From positions 1 through 64,000 of the forward strand of contig DLGT01000057.1 of assembly GCA_002482845.1 (NCBI GenBank): a stretch of 64,000 bases of DNA. The letters run 5' to 3'. Shown here piece after piece: positions 19,001-24,757 of this stretch (positions within the stretch are counted from its first letter, which is position 1; each line of letters begins with the position of its first letter). The translations under genes and the position numbers were made by a program. The notes beneath the pieces were generated by a model, which worked only from the letters and a program-made list of their open reading frames with translations, did not search any database and had not been told where the DNA came from. The DNA is from Saprospiraceae bacterium UBA7687. Lineage in GTDB: Bacteria; Bacteroidota; Bacteroidia; Chitinophagales; Saprospiraceae.

Positions 19001-21345
19001 TTAGTTTGAGCAAATTCCCTTATTGTATTGGCATCACCATCTACATCAAGGGCAGTCATATTTATTTGCGATATATTTTTAGGTGTTGTTGTGCCTGATT
19101 CATAAAAATTGAATTTAAAAGTTACGCTTTTTTCACCCGCTGGATCATTATTTCCAGGCGAGTTATACCAGTTATAATCTATAATCGGTTGGAAAGCATC
19201 GTCATAACCACCATTCGTGGCAGCTGGCTCATCTAAGCTCATCAATACAATATCGGTGTGAGACCTGGCAGTAATGATTACCTCTGCATCTGTTGCTGGA
19301 AGTACATTTGTAAACTTGTATTTAGCCCCTACTTGGCCAGCAGTACCTGAAATAAGTGTTGGGCTTCTAAATGAAAAAGTAGGTGTTTCACAAGTTACGA
19401 TTTCACTACAAGTGGGTCTAAACTGCACATTGTCAATATAAACACTTCCTATCGCAGTCCCCACATTAAATAATAAATTAACAAGATCTGTTACACTTGT
19501 ATTTGCAGTAAATTGGAAGCTAAATGATTTTTTAGTCGTCGTTAGAGCGCACGTTTGACTGAAGTAATTAGTGTATGGTGATTGATTTAATTGAAGTCCA
19601 ACAGAAATATTTCTATTACTGGTAGCCATTGCATCAAATGAAATTACATAATTCTGATTCTGAACGATAGATTTTCCTGATTGTATAAGCTGTGCATGCC
19701 AATCAACGCCTAACACTGTAATGATATTAGCTTTCGCAGAATTAACACCAGATAGTTTGCTGGTATTATCAATGGCCAAGTTGGCAACCGTGCCTAATTG
19801 TGTGTTGAACGACCAATTATTTGTGCCATTATCAAATTCACCATTTGTAATATATCCACAATCGGGATCTAGACAATCTATAAGCCCATCACCATCGTCA
19901 TCAAATCCATTACCGCAGATTTCTCCACAATTGACAGGACGTAGATTGCTACCTGGAATTATAGTCCAAGAGCTATTAACAGGTGTTTTCCAATACACTT
20001 GAAAATGATCTCCTCCGGATCCTTCTTTATGCAATAACTCTACATAGTAATTTTGACCTGCAATTAGATATATTTCAGCTGTCGTTTGAGTCGTATATTT
20101 TGTATATTCTGTAACTCCAGTCCAACCAGCAACACTTGCTACAAGCACTTTATTATTTGGTGAAGCGTCACTACTTAGATATAATTCACCTGCATCATCT
20201 GATGTTAAATTAAAAGTATAATACCCAGTAACGGTAGGAGAAATGGCTCCTCGCACCCTTGAACCATAATTATCACCAACATCTATAGGTCCTTGAAAAC
20301 TAGTTACTTGACTTGTTTCAGTAGGACTATTCGGAAAGGTCGTAAGGCTAGTTAGATCAGAGATCAATACACCAGAAACATTCAACCATTTTTGAACCGT
20401 TATGCCACCAGTCGCACAATAATATCCACAATCAGAATCTTGACTGTCAATAAAACCATCACCATCGTCATCTATATTATTATTACAAATTTCACCAGCA
20501 AACATATTGATGACTACCCTACCATGACCACCTGTTCCGCCTAGTGTATTGGTAGATGTACGGTATGAACCACCACCTCCACCACCAGGTTGAGATCCTG
20601 CTATTCCATTACCATTAGAAGCTGTACGTCCAGCTCCACCATTTCCGCCCCCAGTTGGTGCTATCGCTCCAGCACTTGTTGTAGCACTAACTCCAATGGC
20701 ATATAGTCCTGCAGCAGATCCACCACCACCAGCTGCTGTTGTACTTATTCTATCTGATCCTCTCCCACCATCGTACTTTATCAATCCTATCCCAGCAGAT
20801 GCAGCACCACCCAAAGCTCCAGAAATATTATTATCAGGAACACTAGCTCCCCCTTTTGCTAACACAAATGAATTCCCTACAGTATTGATAGACATCCATG
20901 AGTCTTGACCAGCTGCCGTTGTACTACTACCCTGCCCGACAAAAACAGTGTAAGTCTGACCAGCCGTAACCTGAATTGTTTGCTGTGAATAAGCACCACC
21001 ACCGCCACCACCATAAGCATTACTGCCTGATGTCCGTGATCCACCGCGACCACCTGCACCCCATACATCTACAGTAATCTGAGTGACGCCTGCTGGCACA
21101 GTAAAAGTATATGTGCCTGGCGAGTTGTACGTAACAGGGTCTGGATTCAAAACGATATTGGCCGGAGTATTTACACTTCCAATCATCATCATTTGGCCTG
21201 TAAACCAAATAAATAGTGTTAAATAAATTCTTTGAAAATCGTAATATTTGGAGGTATGCTTCTTTGACAAAAAGCGAAATATTACAATGGAATATTCGGT
21301 GAGCTTAGAAGCATAATTAATGCTTCTTCTATAGGAAGGATTCAT
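10057..21345 (-). CDS. Giant (~3760 aa) secreted Ig-like repeat surface protein
   Basis: The ATG at 21345 is preferred over the TTG at 21351. The N-terminus has a hydrophobic stretch at ~43-58, an unusually long export signal. Domains in order: glycine-rich region (~90-290), DDDGDG calcium-type motif, PA14-like domain (~310-475), second DDDGDG motif, carbohydrate-binding-like domain (~500-650), an extra beta domain, one Ig-like domain, about 30 Big_2-like repeats (~960-3160), three cadherin/VCBS-like modules (~3165-3465) and a ~300-residue C-terminal module. The central repeats are 74 residues (motifs SITGPTAICVGATTTLSP, GTWxSSNTAVATVTNAG). A ~150-residue block starting VSIDYNGS occurs twice. 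No classical T9SS type A or B signal is visible; the tail has two copies of GDFDxNxKxKxxNPxDDxN. Probably an adhesin or surface-layer fibre. Confidence 0.9.
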   Translation of the reverse strand: MNPSYRRSINYASKLTEYSIVIFRFLSKKHTSKYYDFQRIYLTLFIWFTGQMMMIGSVNTPANIVLNPDPVTYNSPGTYTFTVPAGVTQITVDVWGAGGRGGSRTSGSNAYGGGGGGAYSQQTIQVTAGQTYTVFVGQGSSTTAAGQDSWMSINTVGNSFVLAKGGASVPDNNISGALGGAASAGIGLIKYDGGRGSDRISTTAAGGGGSAAGLYAIGVSATTSAGAIAPTGGGNGGAGRTASNGNGIAGSQPGGGGGGSYRTSTNTLGGTGGHGRVVINMFAGEICNNNIDDDGDGFIDSQDSDCGYYCATGGITVQKWLNVSGVLISDLTSLTTFPNSPTETSQVTSFQGPIDVGDNYGSRVRGAISPTVTGYYTFNLTSDDAGELYLSSDASPNNKVLVASVAGWTGVTEYTKYTTQTTAEIYLIAGQNYYVELLHKEGSGGDHFQVYWKTPVNSSWTIIPGSNLRPVNCGEICGNGFDDDGDGLIDCLDPDCGYITNGEFDNGTNNWSFNTQLGTVANLAIDNTSKLSGVNSAKANIITVLGVDWHAQLIQSGKSIVQNQNYVISFDAMATSNRNISVGLQLNQSPYTNYFSQTCALTTTKKSFSFQFTANTSVTDLVNLLFNVGTAIGSVYIDNVQFRPTCSEIVTCETPTFSFRSPTLISGTAGQVGAKYKFTNVLPATDAEVIITARSHTDIVLMSLDEPAATNGGYDDAFQPIIDYNWYNSPGNNDPAGEKSVTFKFNFYESGTTTPKNISQINMTALDVDGDANTIREFAQTNSFDAYQLQSPTTLSLSGSLKAKGALPAFPGVDETDLTGMISFIFTDENSITVTYGGDYSGVPYNGSGGEERLNSLYFKCYEFNTAIACPSVSVDGTGNICPGQSIVLTSDKTGSVGNCVLQWQSSTDLENWSNIVGANSDVYTTGPIYQDVYYRAIFECDGRPECGQNLSNVKIIVVQPKVNITGPSSICVGNTTTLSPTTGGTWTSSNTAVATVTNAGVVTGVSAGTATFTFFETSSGCTSSATLPVTINAKPTVSITGAAGICIGATTTLSPTTGGTWTSSNAAIATVTNAGVVTGVSAGTATFTFTNTSSGCVSNATSPISVSAKPTVSITGPTTICVGSTTTLSPTTGGTWSSSNAAVATVTNAGVVTGVSAGTATFIFTNTAGCASNGTAAITINARPTVSITGPTSICVGATTTLSPTTGGTWASSNTAVATVTNAGVVTGVSAGTATFTFTNTAGCASIATAAITINARPTVSITGPTAICVGATTTLSPTTGGTWVSSNTAVATVTNLGVVTGVSAGTATFTFTNTAGCTSFATAAITINARPTVSITGPTAICVGATTTLSPTTGGTWVSSNTAVATVTNAGVVTGVSAGTATFTFTNTAGCPSIATAAITINGRPTVSVTGPTAICVGATTTLSPTTGGTWASSNTAIATVTNAGVVTGVGAGTATFTFTNTAGCASIATAAITINSRPIISNPSTSTLCIGSTLAMTPSTGGSWQSTNPTVASISNSGLVTALSVGTTSFIFTNAVTGCSSNASSALTVVNQPTVSIDYNGSVCLTNNSQLTAVASNGSGPYNFTWTGPNSFSGNTQTISITANGNYYVSIVDNNGCSASTSGYVYQKYEPFIANLVTEVCEGNTVTLTVNATDSPTYLWSANAGNATTSQVTVTPAVPSSQYFVTVTNSLGCTSVLDANINVIARPITNITGSNAICIGQTTTLTPSTGGTWVSSNNAIATVTNTGLVTGVSAGTATFIFTNTAGCASNASLPITINALPNAGNDINNVNCYITGQATMQATGTGAWTLGSGSAGTVTIQNVNSPTTIVSGFTQEGIYNLVWTNAQGCSDIVSINVGGSCGCPINNNTIQNTMSSTYCGTSGSIQLTGTSPTPSNGTYLWEYSFNNGVFAPASGINNTKDYSTSNLTLGDHRFRRVYTTTSGIICSDNSNLISINVSDIPQINLNGNSSLCVGQSISILPNTGGTWVNSNPTIASINNAGLVTALSAGSAQFTFTNSVTGCSSAPSSIVTIHAKPVAVIPGDAILCIGITMTMSPSSGGTWQSTNPSVATINNSGQVTPVSVGNVTFVFTNTAGCISDPSASVAVVSKPQVSIDYNGSACLKDDSQLTALVNQGTAPYAYAWTGPNSFTGSTATIDITQNGNYYITVLDDNGCSANASGFVYQRYEPFIVNLQTQICEGNNITLSVNASGSPTYLWSANAANATSQQVTVTPSLPSSTYFVTVTNNLGCSTVLDAVIDVYPRPSVAITGSNSICIGSTTQLSPTSGGTWSSNNPAVASVNNAGIVTGLSMGSATFTFTNSVTGCVSNSTLPITVDSKPTTTITGSSVICVGSTTTLSPSLGGTWISNNPAVATISNSGLVTAVSQGTATFTYTESGSGCTSNPSAPVTVGVGPNVSILGDDILCTGFTTQLSPSSGGVWTSSHPSIATVNNAGLVTAVSPGTASFIFTNSTTNCTSLPTDDIVVSSKPVVAITGASLICEGGTTQLSPTSGGMWISSNNAIAIVSSSGQVTALSAGMVTFSFIDFTTMCTSDPTAPITVAGRPVTTLTGDAQLCIGSTTSFSPTVGGTWVSNNPTIATITNAGVVTALAAGQATFKFTNISTGCISANTAPIAVYAKPVVTINGLNSICIGGSTSLSPSTGGTWASTNPSVATISNNGIVTGISSGTATFIFTETSSGCVSNPSAPITIGQKPNISLLGDAMLCINGTTSFSPSTGGNWTSSNPNVATITNTGIVTAIGQGSVTFVFTTDGGCVSDPSVPIIINGKPTINELTNNGICIGSTLNLSASNAGTWTSSNPSVATINNQGVVTAIAAGTAFFTLQDGSTGCISNPSQLFTIHAKPTISLIGPSQICIGSTTNLSPTTGGVWISNQPTIASINNSGVVSGLNSGNATFSFTQNSTGCTSDGIVTVTVNTKPAITSDFNTLCVGATNTLSPTSGGTWTSLNPSIASITASGVVTGLQQGITRFTFTSASSGCTSNQSNPVIIVGKPSIALTGPADICIGATTSLFPSTGGTWISNQPSVATITNDGVVIGLAVGEARFAFQESFSGCLSEYSSPIHVLGPIEVSITGPTNVCLGYTTQLSPSTGGIWMSTNPTVAKVNNSGMVTGIAPGKVSFYFMDNITGCISTLPDDVLTIKSCIDPDFNVTTVGVQLSGNVKTNDEIPVGTTYGQSMILVSKPSGSISNLVVNADGTYTFIGDKVGVYTYNVSVCLPTYVFGCPTSQLIITVIDPLTGKKSIVPNLDIATTFAGQVLTIHTMANDKCINGVECQLYPENITITTTPNNGLASIDASGNIIYTPNQGHVGMDTLIYRVCSDVDPSNCMESKQIITINAVSAINSTVAADDFFSVYQGYTLNGNVLINDSDPENDGQTIIAQGSMGNPMSVSSGSYYLSSNGQLTFTPNQGFTGPVDIVYTVCDQNTTALCVSATAHILVLRDMTLQLRVYLEGALIDNGGQKASDNRPLMRDNLRNSPFNGANYIPVKDPYSFATTNIDVTSKFTHVGPGLLPRYQEIIDSAAVFSITGQNAIVDWVFVELRSKSNFRTVIATRSGLLQRDGDIVDINGVSPLAFSGVLVDSCYVVVRHRNHLGVMSQKVSTRTLVDFTKNSQPVYDYGTSLNNGYDYTGLALKDDVVFGYRAMWAGDFDANGKIKFVNPGDDQNVLFFDVFAYPTNVMNTSNYNFTYGYLQGDFDMNAKSKYDNPNDDKNYLFSQLLLHPLNIGLLSNFNFVIEQVPSGL
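16880..18470 (-). repeat. Near-identical 222-bp coding repeats inside the giant gene
   Basis: The marker CCTGCTGTATTTGT recurs at about 16951, 17171, 17393, 17613 and 17837, i.e. every 220-224 bp (74 codons). Third-position similarity shows recent expansion or gene conversion, and copy number is likely unstable. These repeats also create a long spurious open frame on the other strand. Confidence 0.85.
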
Positions 21346-21351
21346 TCTCAA

Positions 21352-21703
21352 ATTTTTGGGTGCTAAAATTTATTTGCCCAGCCAAGGCGGATTGACAGCA
21401 GGTAATGTTGATTTTTTAGAGTCGGAAACTAAAAAACCTACCTAAATGTCAATTTATAAAGGTAAAGCTATGTCTGGTAAAAATTAAATAAATGATAACT
21501 GTAGTCTATAAAGTGGTTACATACCACGTTGGAATGTTGTGATGAATACATTTGTCTAAAATTTTGGTGCTATTAAATAAGTGATACAGAAACAAATGAA
21601 TACTTCTTTATCGAAACTAAGACACCATTTTATCAGACCACCCCTATTTATTTTAAAAATTATTTTAAAACGATAAAGTATGATCAATAATTTTACGTCC
21701 TAA
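21352..21703. other. Divergent intergenic region without a gene
   Basis: It lies between the minus-strand giant gene and the plus-strand HAD gene. TACCTTTA on the minus strand near 21457-21464 is a near-match to a -7 element for the giant gene. A weak inverted repeat (CATTTGT/ACAAATG) spans 21548-21601. Nothing else is recognised. Confidence 0.4.
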
Positions 21704-21715
21704 ATGCAACAATTA

Positions 21716-21723
21716 TACTTTTG
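21716..21723 (+). promoter_or_regulatory. -7 element of the HAD hydrolase gene
   Basis: TACTTTTG matches TAnnTTTG exactly. It lies inside the longest possible reading frame (ATG at 21704), which argues that translation starts downstream. Confidence 0.45.
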
Positions 21724-21751
21724 TTACCATTTAGTTTCAAATATTATTAAA

Positions 21752-22390
21752 TTGAGTAAAGATTTTAAAAATATAGTCTTTGATTTTGGGGGTGTACTCT
21801 TAGATATCGATTATCATAAGACTTATGTAGCCTTAGAAAATCTAATGGGAATAGGTTTTGATCCAAATACCTTGTCACCCAATAGTCTGAAAGTCTTACA
21901 TGATTTTGAAATTGGAAGCATAAGTGTAGAAACTTTTTTGTGGAATCTACAACTGATTTCTACCAAAGAAATGCCACAAGGATTAGATCTTATAAAAGCG
22001 TGGAATGCTATGCTAATAGGTTGGGATAAGGACAAATTTGATTTTCTATTGGACTTAAAGTCTAAATATAAGGTATATCTACTTAGCAATACGAATGAGC
22101 TACATTTAAATTGGGTGTACCAAGATCTAAAAACCAATCATAATATTGAAGATTTTGATACAAGATTTTTTAATAAAACCTACTATTCTCACTTGATCGA
22201 AAAACGGAAACCCAATGCAGACATTTTTGAATATGTACAAAACGACAGCCTGCTTAATCCTTCTGAAACCTTGTTTATTGATGACATTAAAGAAAATGTA
22301 GAAGCAGCAAAAAGTTTAGGTTGGCATACTTACCACCACAATCCAAAAGAGAATTTAATAGATGTATTCAAAGAGAAAAATTGGATATAG
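21752..22390 (+). CDS. HAD-superfamily hydrolase, subfamily IA
   Basis: A ~213-residue phosphatase-type HAD protein. Motif I is FDFGGVLLDID (nucleophile Asp in DFGG), motif II is LLSNTNE, the motif III lysine lies in KRKPNADIF and motif IV is FIDDIKEN. The substrate is unknown; family members hydrolyse small phosphorylated metabolites such as sugar phosphates or nucleotides. I place the start at TTG 21752, which puts motif I about 7 residues in as in relatives. The alternative ATG at 21704 would add 16 residues but overlaps a TAnnTTTG promoter. TTG starts also appear necessary for murE, ftsW and ctaB in this window. Confidence 0.8.
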   Translation: MSKDFKNIVFDFGGVLLDIDYHKTYVALENLMGIGFDPNTLSPNSLKVLHDFEIGSISVETFLWNLQLISTKEMPQGLDLIKAWNAMLIGWDKDKFDFLLDLKSKYKVYLLSNTNELHLNWVYQDLKTNHNIEDFDTRFFNKTYYSHLIEKRKPNADIFEYVQNDSLLNPSETLFIDDIKENVEAAKSLGWHTYHHNPKENLIDVFKEKNWI

Positions 22391-22434
22391 CTTTTTAATA
22401 TGGTATAAGTAAACAACTCTTTTATCCATTTCAT

Positions 22435-22442
22435 TACCTTTG
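22435..22442 (+). promoter_or_regulatory. -7 element before the methyltransferase gene
   Basis: TACCTTTG fits TAnnTTTG and lies about 20 bp upstream of the ATG at 22463, giving the gene its own promoter after the HAD gene. Confidence 0.5.
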
Positions 22443-22462
22443 CAAGGTATAATAATAAAGGC

Positions 22463-23623
22463 ATGATGACCAATAGTAATCACACAAATGATTTTCTATC
22501 AAAAATAGATGAGCTGATCCAAAATGATCAACTTTTTAAAATAACGCTTTCTAAACCAAGACCCCAGAATAAAGATGTACACAATGTCTATCTAAAGACT
22601 GCCGACATCAAACATCAATTGCAATATTCACTCACTTATCGTTACAAAACCAGGGATGAAGTAAAAAATTATAAAAAAGATGAAATCATTGATGTTTTGA
22701 AGGTCCTAATAACTGATTCATTTTTTAATGCGGTGTTATTTACAGAAGATGAAGAGACGTCACTTCTTCAAAATAAAAAAGGAAGCGGCACTATCTTTAC
22801 AAAAAAAACAAAAGAAAAAATAGTTTTGGAAGTGTCCCATGACCATAAAAAAACAAGATATATTGCAGAAAATGCACCCTATTTACAAATGTTGGGTTTA
22901 GCTGGAAAAGATGGTAAAATCTATGATAAATCCCAAGATAAATATAGGCAGATTAATAAGTACATAGAAATCCTAGATCATCTCATTAAGGATCTTCCGA
23001 CGTCAAAACCAATAAGCATCGCTGACATGGGAAGTGGCAAAGGATATTTGACTTTTGCACTGTACGACTTTCTAACCAATACACGTGGATACAGAATACG
23101 AATGACCGGCTACGAACTAAGAGAAGACTTGGTGGCAACTTGTTACAAATCAGCTATTGAATGTGGTTTTGTCGGTCTAGCTTTCCAGCAAAAAAGTATT
23201 GAAGATGCTAATATTAAAGATACAGATATGGTCATAGCACTTCATGCATGTGATATTGCTACTGACATGGCCATAGCAAAAGGAATAAAAGCCAATGCAT
23301 CTTACATCATTGTATCACCTTGTTGTCATAAACAAATCAGAAATGCCATGCATCATCAAAACGAGCTCAGTCCTATTCTTAAAAATGGCATATTAGAAGA
23401 ACGACAGGCGGAAATCATCACAGACGGAATAAGGGCACTGATTATGGAAGCAAATGGTTATAAAACACAAGTATTTGAATTTATCTCATCGGAGCACACA
23501 GGTAAGAACCTGATGATCACAGGTGTAAAATCTGAAGTAAACCCCAAAGCACTAGCAGAAGTAGATGCCATAAAAAAGATGTTCGGCATAGAGTACCACT
23601 ACTTAGAAAAACTATTAATGTAA
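22463..23623 (+). CDS. Class I SAM-dependent methyltransferase (Methyltransf_32-like)
   Basis: A 386-residue protein with a SAM-binding motif I at ~195-203 (IADMGSGKGYLTFAL) in its middle. The later motifs HACDIATDMAI and VSPCCHKQIR are typical of the Methyltransf_32 family, which includes eukaryotic GSTCD and tRNA-methyltransferase-like proteins. The N-terminal ~180 residues are a basic, poorly conserved extension that may bind the substrate. The substrate is not known; RNA is a reasonable guess from the family. ATG at 22463 and 22466 are equivalent choices. The gene converges on the AlkD-like gene. Confidence 0.8.
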   Translation: MMTNSNHTNDFLSKIDELIQNDQLFKITLSKPRPQNKDVHNVYLKTADIKHQLQYSLTYRYKTRDEVKNYKKDEIIDVLKVLITDSFFNAVLFTEDEETSLLQNKKGSGTIFTKKTKEKIVLEVSHDHKKTRYIAENAPYLQMLGLAGKDGKIYDKSQDKYRQINKYIEILDHLIKDLPTSKPISIADMGSGKGYLTFALYDFLTNTRGYRIRMTGYELREDLVATCYKSAIECGFVGLAFQQKSIEDANIKDTDMVIALHACDIATDMAIAKGIKANASYIIVSPCCHKQIRNAMHHQNELSPILKNGILEERQAEIITDGIRALIMEANGYKTQVFEFISSEHTGKNLMITGVKSEVNPKALAEVDAIKKMFGIEYHYLEKLLM

Positions 23624-23774
23624 ACATGAGTCCACTCAGAAAGGCATTTCTGGTTAAAAGGAAAATAATGATTTCTAAAACATTGATAATCTGATGTTTC
23701 CCTTTAATGTCAGGGTAAAAATAAGGCTGATTATCATTCGATTTATGTTTTAGGGGTAGACTCAAATATAGAAT

Positions 23775-24464
23775 TTACTTCACAAATTTTAACGACCTTA
23801 ATGCTTCCTTCTGTGTAAGACCAGAGAGTTGTGGATTTGATTGGACAAAATTGTAAACAAAAGTTGGGTTGTACTTGCCGTATTGTCGCAATGCCCATCC
23901 TTGCGCCTTTCTGACAAAAAACGCTTTGGAAACATCATTTTTTAATATAGCTTCAGACAATAGTTCTATATCTGTCTTCAGTCCATATTTTAGTTGAAAT
24001 ATAATAGAAGATCTTTGTAACCAAATATTATCACTATCCATCCACTTGTAAACATATATGTCTCTTGATGCAGTGTCATTCATAAATATCTTACCAACTA
24101 GATTTGGCGTAATCATATCCACCGTATCCCACCAAGATTTAGTCAAGATCATCCTTTCTAATGTAGGAATATTTTCTTTAGTTAATTTTGATGCCAAAGA
24201 AGCCAATAAATCCAAAGCAATATATTGCAATTCTCGTTGATCAGATTCCCACAACTTATCTACCAAAGCCCACAATGCATCATCGTTTTTGAAGGTAAAT
24301 TTCTTTTTGATATCCTTTACCATTTCTTTTCTCAGCGGACTATTGATACCATAAAAATCAAATTGGTTTTTCATATACGCTTTCATAGCAGGTGCACGAT
24401 TAGCATCTGCATTTTTTTCGCAAAGAGAAATGATGAATGCATATGTTTCTTGGTGGTCTGTCAT
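23775..24464 (-). CDS. DNA alkylation repair protein, AlkD-like HEAT-repeat glycosylase family
   Basis: A 229-residue all-helical protein with no membrane segment. The AlkD-family pattern is clear: PAMKAYMKNQFDFYGI near the N-terminus, SWWDTVDMITPNLVG in the middle (the Trp and Asp side chains that contact the lesion in AlkD), and KAFFVRKAQGWALRQYGK near the end. AlkD enzymes excise N3- and N7-alkylated purines without base flipping. Length is normal for the family. It is transcribed alone, convergent with the methyltransferase gene. Confidence 0.88.
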   Translation of the reverse strand: MTDHQETYAFIISLCEKNADANRAPAMKAYMKNQFDFYGINSPLRKEMVKDIKKKFTFKNDDALWALVDKLWESDQRELQYIALDLLASLASKLTKENIPTLERMILTKSWWDTVDMITPNLVGKIFMNDTASRDIYVYKWMDSDNIWLQRSSIIFQLKYGLKTDIELLSEAILKNDVSKAFFVRKAQGWALRQYGKYNPTFVYNFVQSNPQLSGLTQKEALRSLKFVK

Positions 24465-24491
24465 GGATGAATATTAATTTTTCATGAATTG

Positions 24492-24499
24492 CAAAAGTA
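24492..24499 (-). promoter_or_regulatory. -7 element of the AlkD-like gene
   Basis: On the minus strand TACTTTTG matches TAnnTTTG, 28 bp upstream of the ATG at 24464. The rest of the intergenic 24500-24720 shows nothing definable. Confidence 0.45.
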
Positions 24500-24720
24500 A
24501 ATAAGTATCTGAATTAAAGAAAGGTCAAATAAAATTGATTTACAAACTTATGGCAAATATAGAAAATATTTCCTCAGACTTAATAGGATTCTATAACCTG
24601 CAAGGTCCCAAACAGATAACATCATCTGACTAGTCCACATTCTAAATATCATTATATTTTTAAAAAACTGACATCTAGCAGACATTTTCACAACAACTTA
24701 CACAAAAAAATATTGTTACA

Positions 24721-24752
24721 TTTTTGTATTCGATAATATTATGGTAGATTTG
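24721..24752 (+). promoter_or_regulatory. Complete -33/-7 promoter ending 6 bp before an ATG
   Basis: TTTTTG (24721-24726) and TAGATTTG (24745-24752) are separated by 18 bp, a typical Bacteroidota promoter. Transcription would begin at or next to the ATG at 24758, implying a leaderless or nearly leaderless mRNA. Confidence 0.5.
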
Positions 24753-24757
24753 TATTC

